Shown here in pieces: positions 1-8,183 of a stretch of 9,824 bases of DNA (position 1 is its first letter; each line of letters starts with the position of its first letter). A program made the translations under genes and the position numbers. The DNA is taken from positions 1 to 9,824 of the forward strand of contig SFJG01000078.1 of the NCBI GenBank assembly GCA_004555955.1. The letters run 5' to 3'. The notes below the pieces were generated by a model. It had not been told where the DNA came from, did no database searches, and saw only the letters and a program-made list of their open reading frames with translations. Origin of the DNA: Bacteroidales bacterium (GTDB taxonomy: Bacteria > Bacteroidota > Bacteroidia > Bacteroidales > Muribaculaceae).

Positions 1-282
1 ATAATAAAAATCGCAAGTTAATAAGTGAATCTTGTCAAAAAGTTCTGATATTCAAACCAAAACAATTGACTGCAAAATTACAAAAAATACTCATCATAAA
101 CAACCGAAACGAATTATTTTACTACTCTATTTTACAAAATTAGAAGAAAAGTACTGCTTGGACGGGCAACTCTACGGACAACTATTTATTGATGAAAAGT
201 TGAAAAAATTGGCGGTAGTTTTGTTTTTCCGGTCTATTTGCAGTAACTTCGCAGTCAGATAATCAAACAACAATTAGACACT
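1..282. other. AT-rich intergenic region / purL leader
   Basis: No convincing gene is visible. A 76-codon plus-strand frame (32-262) would start with TTG, has no recognisable domain and has a low-complexity, Lys/Ile-rich composition, so I treat it as chance. A short imperfect direct repeat, ACGGGCAACT then ACGGACAACT (one mismatch in ten), lies at about 161-182. The end of the region holds candidate promoter elements for purL. There is no Shine-Dalgarno-like sequence just before the purL ATG, as is usual in Bacteroidota. Confidence 0.6.
208..240 (+). promoter_or_regulatory. Candidate purL promoter
   Basis: TAGTTTTG at 216-223 matches the Bacteroidota -7 consensus TAnnTTTG exactly, but no TTTG-like -33 element sits 19-21 nt upstream. 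A second candidate, TCTATTTG at 233-240, has one mismatch but has a TTG (209-211) 21 nt upstream. Either would give a 5' leader of roughly 35-55 nt before the ATG at 283. Which one is used, if either, cannot be decided from sequence. Confidence 0.35.
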
Positions 283-3200
283 ATGATTACCTTCTTTCGA
301 AAAGGAGATTATTCGGTCATAGCGGTTGAGTCAGACCATCGATTCAACGCGGACGAATGTCGAAAACTTCAATGGCTATTTAGCGAATCCCACCCCCTTG
401 ACACGGAAAGCGTTTCGGGCACTTTCGTAGGCCCGCGCCGAGAAATGATTACTCCTTGGAGCACTAATGCGGTAGAAATCACCCAAAATATGGGTCTCTC
501 CGGAATCAGTCGCATCGAGGAGTTTTTTGTATCTAAAAGCGAGCAACCGACCTACGACAAAATGCTTCAACGAGTCTATCACGGCTTGGACAGCAAGGTG
601 TTTGACGTCGATAAGCAACCTGCCCCTATCGTATACATCGACGATTTGGAGAAATATAACGAGCAGGAAGGTTTGGCTTTAAGTACTGACGAAATCTGCT
701 ATCTTCGCGGACTGGCAGAGCGCCTCGGCAGACCGTTGACCGATAGCGAAGTGTTCGGTTTCTCGCAAGTCAATTCAGAGCATTGCCGTCACAAGATTTT
801 CAACGGTGTTTTCATCATCGACGGAGAAGAAAAGCCGAGTTCGCTCTTCAAACTCATCAAAAAAACTTCTACCGAAAATCCGAATGGACTCGTTTCGGCT
901 TATAAAGATAATGTAGCATTTGTCGACGGACCGACCATCGAACAATTTGCGCCACGCAATCCGCAACAACCCGACTATTTCGAAATCAAAGATGTCGACA
1001 CTGTGATTTCGTTGAAAGCAGAGACCCATAACTTCCCCACCACAGTTGAGCCATTCAACGGCGCGGCAACCGGCACGGGCGGCGAAATCCGCGACCGTCT
1101 CGGAGGTGGCAAGGCAAGTCTCCCGATAGCAGGTACTGCCGTCTATATGACAGCCTACCCTCGTACTGAAGACGGTCGTAAGTGGGAAGATGCATCGATG
1201 CCCGAACGGCCGTGGCTCTATCAGACTCCTGAAGAAATTCTCATAAAAGCATCCAACGGTGCATCCGACTTCGGTAATAAATTCGGACAACCGTTGATTT
1301 GCGGCTCGGTACTTACGTTTGAGCACGCCGAAAACGGCGAAAAATTTGCCTACGACAAGGTTATTATGCTTGCCGGTGGTGTGGGTTTTGCCGCACGTCG
1401 CGACGCCATCAAGGGCGAACCTGTTGCCGGCGAAAGCGTTGTGCTCATGGGAGGTGACAACTACCGCATCGGCATGGGCGGCGGCGCTGTGTCGAGTGTC
1501 AACACCGGTCAATATAACAACGCTATTGAACTCAACGCCGTGCAACGCGCCAACCCGGAAATGCAAAAGCGCGTGTCGAACGTCATTCGCGCGTTGGCTG
1601 AATCAGACCAAAACCCGATTATATCGATTCACGACCACGGCGCAGGTGGTCATCTCAATGCACTTTCGGAACTGGTCGAAAGTACCGGCGGTGTTATCAA
1701 TATCGATGCCCTACCCGTCGGCGACCCGACTCTGTCGTCGAAAGAAATCATCGGCAACGAATCGCAAGAGCGCATGGGTATGGTTATTGAACAAGCCGAC
1801 ATCGAGCGCGTCAAGGCTATAGCAGAACGCGAACGCGCTCCGTTCTACGTTGTCGGCGAAACAACCGGCGACCACAAATTCGTGTTCCGCCAAGCTGACG
1901 GCATAAAGCCTATCGACCTGGCTATGAGCGATATGTTTGGCAGTTCACCGACGACATATATGGTCGACACCACCAAGCCAAGAACGCTCAAGGAGGCGAA
2001 ATATTCGCAAAAACTCATCAACGAATATCTCCAAAACGTGCTTCAACTTGAGGCTGTTGCTTGTAAAGATTGGCTAACCAACAAAGTAGACCGCTCTGTG
2101 ACCGGCAAAATCGCTCGCCAGCAATGCCAAGGCGAGATACAACTGCCGCTGAGCGACTGCGGCGTTGTGTCGCTCGACTATACCGGAACAAAAGGTATCG
2201 CCACGTCAATCGGACACGCACCGCAAATTGCACTTGCCAACCCGGCACAAGGCTCGATAGCGGCAATTGCCGAAGCACTCACAAACATCGTCGGCGCACC
2301 GCTTTCGCAAGGTCTTAAGAGCATTTCGCTGAGCGCCAACTGGATGTGGCCATGTCGCAACGAAGGCGAAGACGCCGCCCTCTATAATGCGGTTGAAGCT
2401 TGCTCGCGCTTTGCCATCGAATTGGGTATCAACATCCCGACCGGCAAAGACAGTCTTTCCATGACTCAAAAATACGGCAAAAAGAAGATTCTTGCCCCCG
2501 GCACGGTTATTATTTCGGCAGCCGGAGAGGTAAGCGACGTGCGCAAAACAGTATCGCCCGTCATTGTCAACAAGAAGCGGACGCACCTATATTATATAGA
2601 CTTCTCGGGTTCGCCTTTAGCACTCGGAGGCTCTGCGCTCGCACAAACGCTTAACCGCATCGGCGACGATGTGCCTAAGATTGTTTCGGCAGAATATTTT
2701 GCCAAGGCGTTCAACACCGTACAACGACTCGTCGACGAATCACTGCTTATTGCCGCGCACGACGTTTCGGCAGGCGGTCTCATCACGACGCTCTTGGAAA
2801 TGACGTTTGCCAACACTCGCGGCGGCTTGCAAATCGACTTGAACGAGTTCGGCGAGGCTGACACCGTCAAACTGCTATTTGCCGAAAACAACGCATTGGT
2901 TGTTCAAACCGACAAGCCGAAAGCCGTTGAGCATATTCTGCAAGAAAACGGCATCGGATTCAAACGCATCGGCACGCCGATCGACGAGCGCGTCATAATG
3001 GTGAGCAACAGAGGTAAAGACTACCTGTTCGGCATCGATTATCTACGCAACTTGTGGTTCAAATCGTCGTATCTGCTCGACCGCAAGCAGAGTGGCAACA
3101 AGTGCGCCAAGCTGCGCTATCTCAACTATAAGAAGCAACCGATACGCTACCGCTTGCCGAAAGGTTTCGCCGGCACATTCGAGTCGCTGGGCATCGACCC

Positions 3201-3975
3201 GCACCGCCGCACCCCGACAGGCATCAAGGCGGCAATAATTCGCGAAAAAGGCGTAAACGGCGACCGCGAAATGGCATATTCTCTCTACCTTGCAGGATTC
3301 GACGTAAAAGACGTGCATATGACCGACCTCACATCGGGTCGCGAAACACTCGAAGACGTCAACATGATTGTGTTCTGCGGCGGATTCTCCAACTCCGACG
3401 TGCTCGGCTCTGCTAAAGGTTGGGCAGGCGGCTTCCTTTGGAACGAAACGGCAAAACGCGCTCTCGACAATTTCTATAAACGCGACGACACGCTGAGCCT
3501 CGGCATTTGCAACGGTTGCCAACTCATGATAGAACTTAATCTTATCAATCCGGAGCACCGTCAACGCGCAACGATGGAGCACAACGACTCTCATAAATTC
3601 GAATCGCAATTTGTCGGACTGACCATCCCGGAAAACAATTCGGTAATGTTTAAGTCGCTGTCGGGCTCAAAACTCGGCATCTGGGTTGCCCACGGCGAAG
3701 GCAAATTCAATCTGCCGGAAGGCGTTGAAAACTACAACGTGGTTGCAAAATACGGCTATGCCTCCTACCCTGCCAACCCGAACGGTTCGCCGAAGGCTGT
3801 AGCCGGCATTGCCTCGGCAGACGGTCGTCACTTGGCAATGATGCCTCACCTTGAACGTGCCATCTTCCCGTGGCAGTGCGGATTCTATCCGGAGAATCGC
3901 CGCAACGACGAGATTACTCCTTGGGTGGAAGCATTCGTAAACGCTCGCAAATGGATTGAAGAGAAAACAAAATAA
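283..3975 (+). CDS. purL: Phosphoribosylformylglycinamidine synthase, long form
   Basis: PurL performs the fourth step of de novo purine synthesis in the cytosol: FGAR + glutamine + ATP to FGAM + glutamate + ADP + Pi. At 1230 residues it is the single-chain form, slightly shorter than the roughly 1295-residue enterobacterial enzyme. The N-terminal domain is followed by the conserved SQVNSEHCRH (161-170), the ATP-site segment ETHNFPT...GTGGEIRD (247-271), HDHGAGG (450-456), and in the second synthetase half PTGKDSLSM (719-727) and HDVSAGG (826-832). A class I glutaminase domain begins near residue 982: the nucleophile is Cys1076 in GICNGCQ, and His1189 and Glu1191 in PHLERA complete the triad. 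All key residues are present, so the enzyme should be active. The ATG start gives the family-typical N-terminus MITFFR. It appears monocistronic, with a hairpin 23 nt after the stop. Confidence 0.98.
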   Translation: MITFFRKGDYSVIAVESDHRFNADECRKLQWLFSESHPLDTESVSGTFVGPRREMITPWSTNAVEITQNMGLSGISRIEEFFVSKSEQPTYDKMLQRVYHGLDSKVFDVDKQPAPIVYIDDLEKYNEQEGLALSTDEICYLRGLAERLGRPLTDSEVFGFSQVNSEHCRHKIFNGVFIIDGEEKPSSLFKLIKKTSTENPNGLVSAYKDNVAFVDGPTIEQFAPRNPQQPDYFEIKDVDTVISLKAETHNFPTTVEPFNGAATGTGGEIRDRLGGGKASLPIAGTAVYMTAYPRTEDGRKWEDASMPERPWLYQTPEEILIKASNGASDFGNKFGQPLICGSVLTFEHAENGEKFAYDKVIMLAGGVGFAARRDAIKGEPVAGESVVLMGGDNYRIGMGGGAVSSVNTGQYNNAIELNAVQRANPEMQKRVSNVIRALAESDQNPIISIHDHGAGGHLNALSELVESTGGVINIDALPVGDPTLSSKEIIGNESQERMGMVIEQADIERVKAIAERERAPFYVVGETTGDHKFVFRQADGIKPIDLAMSDMFGSSPTTYMVDTTKPRTLKEAKYSQKLINEYLQNVLQLEAVACKDWLTNKVDRSVTGKIARQQCQGEIQLPLSDCGVVSLDYTGTKGIATSIGHAPQIALANPAQGSIAAIAEALTNIVGAPLSQGLKSISLSANWMWPCRNEGEDAALYNAVEACSRFAIELGINIPTGKDSLSMTQKYGKKKILAPGTVIISAAGEVSDVRKTVSPVIVNKKRTHLYYIDFSGSPLALGGSALAQTLNRIGDDVPKIVSAEYFAKAFNTVQRLVDESLLIAAHDVSAGGLITTLLEMTFANTRGGLQIDLNEFGEADTVKLLFAENNALVVQTDKPKAVEHILQENGIGFKRIGTPIDERVIMVSNRGKDYLFGIDYLRNLWFKSSYLLDRKQSGNKCAKLRYLNYKKQPIRYRLPKGFAGTFESLGIDPHRRTPTGIKAAIIREKGVNGDREMAYSLYLAGFDVKDVHMTDLTSGRETLEDVNMIVFCGGFSNSDVLGSAKGWAGGFLWNETAKRALDNFYKRDDTLSLGICNGCQLMIELNLINPEHRQRATMEHNDSHKFESQFVGLTIPENNSVMFKSLSGSKLGIWVAHGEGKFNLPEGVENYNVVAKYGYASYPANPNGSPKAVAGIASADGRHLAMMPHLERAIFPWQCGFYPENRRNDEITPWVEAFVNARKWIEEKTK

Positions 3976-3994
3976 AGATTCATCCTATAGTATT

Positions 3995-4036
3995 AAAAAA
4001 GAGGCGTTGAACCATCACGGTTTAACGCCTCTTCAA
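3995..4036. terminator. Hairpin terminator after purL, probably bidirectional
   Basis: GAGGCGTTGAACC (4001-4013) pairs with GGTTTAACGCCTC (4019-4031) through 13 bp with one G-T wobble and a 5-nt loop (ATCAC). Two more A-T pairs (3999-4000 with 4032-4033) can extend it. On the plus strand the tail is only moderately T-rich (TTCAATTT). On the minus strand it is followed by an unbroken run of six T (complement of 3995-4000), so it should end transcripts from both sides, and better those coming from the right. Confidence 0.8.
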
Positions 4037-4057
4037 TTTAGAGATATTCATTTGTTA

Positions 4058-4240
4058 CTATGCCCGCCGTTTTTTTCGTTGCTTCCGCTTTTCTTCTTTG
4101 GCAAGTTGTCGGGCAGCAAGTATAGCCGCGTTTGCGCATTGTATGCCGAAAAAGAGCAACAGAGTCTCGCTGCGGGAGTTGCGTGCCGCTATACGACCCA
4201 CATTGTAGTGTTGTTTTTGATTTCCGAAACTTCCCTCCAT
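4058..4240 (-). CDS. Possible small basic protein, unknown function
   Basis: I do not recognise this 60-residue frame. It starts at the ATG read from 4240 (MEGSFGNQKQ), has a short hydrophobic middle (TLLLFFGIQCANAAILAA, residues about 26-43) and ends in a very basic tail (KEEKRKQRKKRRA). The hydrophobic stretch could form one membrane segment with a positively charged C-terminus, but that is inference. In favour: it sits between the terminator of the acyl-CoA dehydrogenase operon and a hairpin with a T6 run on this same strand, 27 nt past its stop. Against: no Shine-Dalgarno or clear promoter, and no recognised family. A longer frame from 4327 would be translated out of the upstream terminator hairpin, so I prefer the inner start. 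Confidence 0.33.
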   Translation of the reverse strand: MEGSFGNQKQHYNVGRIAARNSRSETLLLFFGIQCANAAILAARQLAKEEKRKQRKKRRA

Positions 4241-4286
4241 GACGGTGGAGGAAGCAAATAAATCTTTCAATATAATGTAGCAGATA

Positions 4287-4324
4287 TATAAAAAAAGGAG
4301 ACTTCCCGTGAGAGAAATCTCCTT
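4287..4324 (-). terminator. Rho-independent terminator of the etfB-etfA-acd operon
   Basis: Read on the minus strand, AAGGAGATTTCTC pairs with GGGAAGTCTCCTT over 13 bp with two G-U wobbles around a 4-nt loop (4308-4311), followed directly by a run of seven T (complement of 4290-4296). It lies 20 nt downstream of the acyl-CoA dehydrogenase stop codon. On the plus strand the wobbles become C-A mismatches, which shows it is built for the minus-strand transcript. Confidence 0.9.
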
Positions 4325-4344
4325 CATAAATTAATGTATACGTC

Positions 4345-6048
4345 TTACGCCTTATACATTTTCATCTTGTCAAGATTCGACTCGCTAACGAACTTGAAGT
4401 TTTTAGCGACTTCAGCCTCGGCATAGTTAATGTAAACGTTAGCCGAACGAGTGAACGAATCGTTGCGAGTAGCGTCGCCGAGCAGGAGGTAGCCCATAAT
4501 GATATGACCTGCCATTTCGACGAGACGACGTGCATGGAAGTCTTTGTACTCGGTATCGTTAACCTCGCCAACGAGTGCAATTGCTTGCTTGTAGAGTTCG
4601 GTCATTGCAGCGAGTTTGTCTTTGAGTTCGGAAAGACCTTCAGCATAAGTTTCGGCAGCATATTCTTCAATCTTAGCGAGATAAGTACCCTTAACAACGT
4701 GGTTGATAGCAGCCACAACTTGAAGTTGAGTAGTACCCTCGTAGATAGAAGTGATACGAGCGTCGCGATAGATGCGTTCGCAAGCGTAATCTTTCATAAA
4801 GCCCGAACCGCCGTGAACTTGTACGCAGTCGTAAGCATTTTGGTTGCAGAATTCGCTGCCCATACCCTTAGCCACCGGAGTGAACGCATCGGCATAGCCT
4901 TTGTATTTCTTCATTTCGGCGCGTTCTTCGGGAGTGAGGCTGCGTTCTTTTGCGATGTCTTCGTAAGTCTTATACATGTCGACGAAACGAGTTGTTTCGT
5001 AGAGGATGCTACGCGAAGCATCGAGTTTGGCCTTCATAATAGCAATCATCTCAGCCACAGCGGGGAATTCGATAATAGCCTTGCCAAACTGTTTGCGGTC
5101 GTTTGCATAGGCAAGCGCTTCACGATAAGCAGCCTCGCTGACACCGACCGATTGAGCGGCGATGCCGAGACGAGCACCATTCATAAGCGCCATCACATAT
5201 TTAATAAGACCCATCTTACGCGAGCCGCAGAGTTCGGCTTTAGCGTTTTTGAACACGAGTTCGCAAGTCGGTGAGCCTTTGATACCCATTTTGTTCTCGA
5301 TGCGGCGAACAGTTACGCCACCATCGTTGCGGTCGTAGATAAACATCGAAAGACCGCGACCATCGTGCGTACCTTCTTCCGAGCGAGCGAGGACGAGAGC
5401 GATATGGCCGTCGCCGTTGGTGATGAAACGCTTAACACCGTTAAGACGCCAAGTGCCATCGGCTTCGTTGTAGGTAGCTTTGAGCATAACGGCTTGAAGG
5501 TCACTACCGGCATCGGGTTCGGTAAGGTCCATAGCCATCGTTTCGCCGGCACAAACGCGCGGCAGATAGCGTTGCTTTTGGTCTTCGTCGGCAAACTCGT
5601 AAATTATTTCGGCGCAGTCTTGCAAGCCCCAAATGTTTACGAAACCGGCATCAGCGCGGCTCACCATATCGGCAGCCATAATGTAGGGCACCGACGAGAA
5701 GTTCAAACCGTTGTAGCGACGCGGAAGAGAGATGCCCATCAATCCGGCTTTAACCAAAGCGTCGAGGTTGACTTGAGTTCCTTGTGCGTAAACGACGTGA
5801 CCGTCAACAACGTGCGGACCTTCGTGGTCGACGCTTTCAGCGTTGGGCGCTACAATTTCGCCGGAGATTTCGCCTGCAATTTCGAGCACCTTTTCGTACG
5901 AGTCCATAGCATCCTCGAAGTTGAGCGGTGCATAGTCGTATTTTTCAGCGTCGGTATAATTTCTTTCTTTGAGTTCTACAATCTTACGCATCAACGGATG
6001 GGTAAGATGATGTCTCAAATCGGGGTTATCGTTATAAAAATTAGCCAT
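4345..6048 (-). CDS. Acyl-CoA dehydrogenase, long (567-residue) type
   Basis: This is an FAD flavoenzyme that interconverts an acyl-CoA and its trans-2-enoyl-CoA, exchanging electrons with ETF. An N-terminal helical domain (about 45-165) is followed by the beta domain with the FAD/substrate segment MDLTEPDAGSD (173-183) and FITNG (208-212). The C-terminal helical domain contains NDRKQFGK (316-323) and QVHGGSGF (410-417). The catalytic base is Glu437 in SIYEGTTQLQ. At 567 residues it is well above the roughly 380 of short- and medium-chain enzymes: there is an insert near 357-388 and about 110 extra C-terminal residues (from about 455), as in the ~600-residue subgroup. Substrate chain length cannot be read from sequence. 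It is last in the operon, 11 nt after etfA, without a Shine-Dalgarno. Cytosolic, with no signal peptide. Confidence 0.95.
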   Translation of the reverse strand: MANFYNDNPDLRHHLTHPLMRKIVELKERNYTDAEKYDYAPLNFEDAMDSYEKVLEIAGEISGEIVAPNAESVDHEGPHVVDGHVVYAQGTQVNLDALVKAGLMGISLPRRYNGLNFSSVPYIMAADMVSRADAGFVNIWGLQDCAEIIYEFADEDQKQRYLPRVCAGETMAMDLTEPDAGSDLQAVMLKATYNEADGTWRLNGVKRFITNGDGHIALVLARSEEGTHDGRGLSMFIYDRNDGGVTVRRIENKMGIKGSPTCELVFKNAKAELCGSRKMGLIKYVMALMNGARLGIAAQSVGVSEAAYREALAYANDRKQFGKAIIEFPAVAEMIAIMKAKLDASRSILYETTRFVDMYKTYEDIAKERSLTPEERAEMKKYKGYADAFTPVAKGMGSEFCNQNAYDCVQVHGGSGFMKDYACERIYRDARITSIYEGTTQLQVVAAINHVVKGTYLAKIEEYAAETYAEGLSELKDKLAAMTELYKQAIALVGEVNDTEYKDFHARRLVEMAGHIIMGYLLLGDATRNDSFTRSANVYINYAEAEVAKNFKFVSESNLDKMKMYKA

Positions 6049-6059
6049 TGTTGTTCGAT

Positions 6060-7088
6060 TTACTTAGAGTTCTTTTTATAATACTTGATAAGCGCAGGAA
6101 TCACCTCTTCAAGATTTCCGGTAATAACGTAATCGGCAATCGCATTGATTGGTGCGTCCGGGTCGTTGTTGATAGAAATGATAATAGCACTGTCTTGCAT
6201 ACCGGCGATGTGTTGGATTTGACCGGAGATACCGCAAGCGATATAGAGTTTGGGGTGAACGGTCACACCGGTTTGACCGATTTGGCGTTCGTGTTCGGTA
6301 AATCCGGCATCGACAGCGGCACGCGAAGCACCTACTTCAGCGCCGAGAACGTCTGCCAGTTGATAGAGCAAATCGAAGTTCTCCTTGCTACCAACGCCGT
6401 ATCCACCGGCAACGATGATAGGAGCGTTTTTGATGTTGATTTTCGACTTTGCGATGTGGCGGTCGATAATCGTCACTACATAATCGCTTTCGGGGATGTA
6501 TTTCTTAGCGTCGAGATTGACAACTTCGCCTTTGTAAGCCGGGTCGAACACTTCTTTCTTCATCACACCTTCGCGAACGGTAGCCATCTGGGGACGACAT
6601 TCCGGGTTGACGATAGTTGCAACGATGTTACCGCCGAATGCGGGACGAATCTGATACAACAAGTTTTTGTAGTCAATCTTGGTTTTCGGGTCAGTGTGGT
6701 CGCCGATTTCGAGCGATGTACAGTCGGCAGTCAGACCGCTGTGGAGGCACGAAGAAACGCGAGGGCCGAGGTCGCGGCCGATGCATGTTGCGCCCATAAG
6801 GCAAATTTGCGGTTTGATTTCCTTGAAGAGGTTAATCAAAGCCGAAGCATGAGGAAGCGATGTGTAAGGATAAAGACGAGCGTCTTCAATCTTATAGACA
6901 ACGTCGACGCCATAAGGGAAGATTTGGCTTTCGATGCCGGCAAGTTTATCGCCCACAACGAGCGCTTCGAGGCGCACACCGAGTTGAGTAGCCAATTGGC
7001 GACCTTTGGTAAGGAGTTCAAGGCTGACATCAGCGATATTGCCTTCGTCGAACTCGCAATATACTATGAGATTATTATTATCTGCCAT
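6060..7088 (-). CDS. etfA: Electron transfer flavoprotein, alpha subunit
   Basis: EtfA is the FAD-carrying subunit of the EtfAB heterodimer, which shuttles electrons to or from acyl-CoA dehydrogenase. At 342 residues it has the usual size. An N-terminal domain (about 1-195) with an adenine-nucleotide-hydrolase-like fold is followed by the C-terminal FAD domain, recognisable by GASRAAVDAG (253-262), QIGQTG (269-274), LYIACGISGQIQHIAG (281-296) and INNDPDAPIN (306-315). These are the family's FAD-contact motifs and are all intact. There is no N-terminal ferredoxin domain. It sits between etfB (21 nt upstream) and the dehydrogenase (11 nt downstream). The spacer before the ATG shows no Shine-Dalgarno. 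Confidence 0.97.
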   Translation of the reverse strand: MADNNNLIVYCEFDEGNIADVSLELLTKGRQLATQLGVRLEALVVGDKLAGIESQIFPYGVDVVYKIEDARLYPYTSLPHASALINLFKEIKPQICLMGATCIGRDLGPRVSSCLHSGLTADCTSLEIGDHTDPKTKIDYKNLLYQIRPAFGGNIVATIVNPECRPQMATVREGVMKKEVFDPAYKGEVVNLDAKKYIPESDYVVTIIDRHIAKSKINIKNAPIIVAGGYGVGSKENFDLLYQLADVLGAEVGASRAAVDAGFTEHERQIGQTGVTVHPKLYIACGISGQIQHIAGMQDSAIIISINNDPDAPINAIADYVITGNLEEVIPALIKYYKKNSK

Positions 7089-7109
7089 AATTTTCGATTT
7101 TTAAGGATA

Positions 7110-7985
7110 CTAACCAATTGTGTGGTTTTCGATTAATTCTTTGATAAGGTCTTCGAGAGCGGCTTGGTCGTTACCTTCAAGACGCTTGCTTTCTTTGGCT
7201 TGGAAAACCACATTTACAATACCTTTCACCTTCGTAGGCGAGCCTTTGAGACCGATTTGTTCGGGGTCGGCATTGACAAACTCAGCGCTCCACTCTTTGA
7301 GTTGGAGATACGGGCGAGCCTCGACGAGGGCAGCCATTTCGGGAGCAAGTTGAGCTTGTTCGCTGGGCGTTACGGCATATTTGTATTTTTGGATTCTGCG
7401 CGCATTGCGAGGACGGCAATCAGCAGCCGAGCCGTTGACGGTGATTACCAACGGCAGCGGACATTCGAGTGTTTCGACGCCCGATTCGAGGCGACGCGTA
7501 ACGGTAGCTTTGCCGTTTTCGACCTTTTCAATCTTCTCGGCGTAAGTGATTTGCGGAAGGTTGAGCTTTTCAGCCACTTGGGGAGCCACTTGAGCGGTGT
7601 CGCCGTCGATGGCTTGACGACCGGCAATAATCAAGTCGTAGTTGCCGATTTTGCGAATAGCAGCAGAAAGAGCGTAAGAGGTAGCCAATGTGTCGGCGCC
7701 GGCGAATGCTCTGTCGGTCAATACGATACCGGTATCAGCACCACGGTAGACAGCTTCACGGATGATTTCGGCTGCACGGGGAGGACCCATGGTAAGGATT
7801 GTGATTGTTGTGTCCGGATGGGTTTCTTTGATTTGTAGGGCTTGTTCCAATGCGTTCAAATCTTCAGGGTTGAAGATAGCGGGAAGAGCGGCACGATTGA
7901 TGGTGCCGTCTTCTTTCATTGCATCTTTTCCTACATTACGAGTGTCAGGCACTTGTTTTGCCAGGACAATAATGTTAAGACTCAT
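7110..7985 (-). CDS. etfB: Electron transfer flavoprotein, beta subunit
   Basis: EtfB is the small Etf subunit, which binds AMP in classical ETF or a second FAD in bifurcating ETF. At 291 residues it is slightly longer than the classical ~255. Motifs in order: KQVPD (10-14), NPEDLNALEQAL (39-50), GADTGIVLTDRAFAGADT (82-99), AGRQAIDGDTAQVAPQVAE (121-139) and GSPTKV (249-254 region). The AIDGDTAQV stretch resembles Etf from fermentative anaerobes rather than the mitochondrial form, which hints at, but does not prove, bifurcation with NADH. It is the first gene of etfB-etfA-acd, with a consensus-like promoter about 40 nt upstream. The ATG start gives the typical MSLNIIVLAKQVPD N-terminus. Confidence 0.97.
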   Translation of the reverse strand: MSLNIIVLAKQVPDTRNVGKDAMKEDGTINRAALPAIFNPEDLNALEQALQIKETHPDTTITILTMGPPRAAEIIREAVYRGADTGIVLTDRAFAGADTLATSYALSAAIRKIGNYDLIIAGRQAIDGDTAQVAPQVAEKLNLPQITYAEKIEKVENGKATVTRRLESGVETLECPLPLVITVNGSAADCRPRNARRIQKYKYAVTPSEQAQLAPEMAALVEARPYLQLKEWSAEFVNADPEQIGLKGSPTKVKGIVNVVFQAKESKRLEGNDQAALEDLIKELIENHTIG

Positions 7986-8025
7986 ATTGTTAATGTATTA
8001 TTTAGTAATTCATTAAAAAACAAGG

Positions 8026-8056
8026 CAAAGTTAGCAAAAATTTGTTCAAGTTGAAA
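8026..8056 (-). promoter_or_regulatory. Promoter of the etfB-etfA-acd operon
   Basis: On the minus strand TAACTTTG (8033-8026) matches the Bacteroidota -7 box TAnnTTTG exactly. Exactly 19 nt upstream lies TTTC (8056-8053), one base off the -33 TTTG. Initiation would be about 5-8 nt past the -7 box, leaving a leader of roughly 35 nt before the etfB ATG. No other promoter is needed for the two downstream genes given their tight spacing. Confidence 0.65.
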
Positions 8057-8134
8057 GCGAAAATGCAAACTTGTAAAAAATTCTGTTTCTAAAGGACAGA
8101 AAAACGAACTTTTCTAACTGCGATGATTAAAACC

Positions 8135-8166
8135 ACAAAAAGCGGACACAGTCATTGTGTCCGCTT
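8135..8166 (-). terminator. Rho-independent terminator of the ROK kinase gene
   Basis: A perfect 11-bp stem, AAGCGGACACA (8140-8150) with TGTGTCCGCTT (8156-8166), surrounds a 5-nt loop. On the minus strand the stem runs into five consecutive T (8141-8137). It lies 17 nt past the kinase stop codon and separates that gene from the etf operon promoter. Confidence 0.9.
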
Positions 8167-8183
8167 CGTGTGAATAAAATTCT

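Noticed and set aside
32..262. A 76-codon plus-strand frame upstream of purL
   Set aside because: It starts with TTG, has no promoter ahead of it in view, is of AT-driven composition, and the purL promoter candidates fall inside it.
775..1566. A 263-codon minus-strand frame inside purL
   Set aside because: It lies wholly within conserved PurL catalytic sequence and shows no family resemblance of its own; it is a shadow of purL.
3956..4261. A 101-codon plus-strand frame overlapping the end of purL
   Set aside because: It runs straight through the purL terminator hairpin and out of frame with purL, with no supporting motif.
4504..6081. Two long plus-strand frames (4504-5274 and 5365-6081) opposite the acyl-CoA dehydrogenase gene
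   Set aside because: No domain or promoter. They mirror a clearly real dehydrogenase gene, and their composition is what the complement of its codons predicts.
6048..7136. A 362-codon open frame on the plus strand, antisense to etfA
   Set aside because: The minus strand carries every EtfA FAD motif and the operon context. The antisense frame has no recognisable domain, ends and starts track the etfA boundaries, and long antisense frames are common where codon bias removes stops from the complementary strand.
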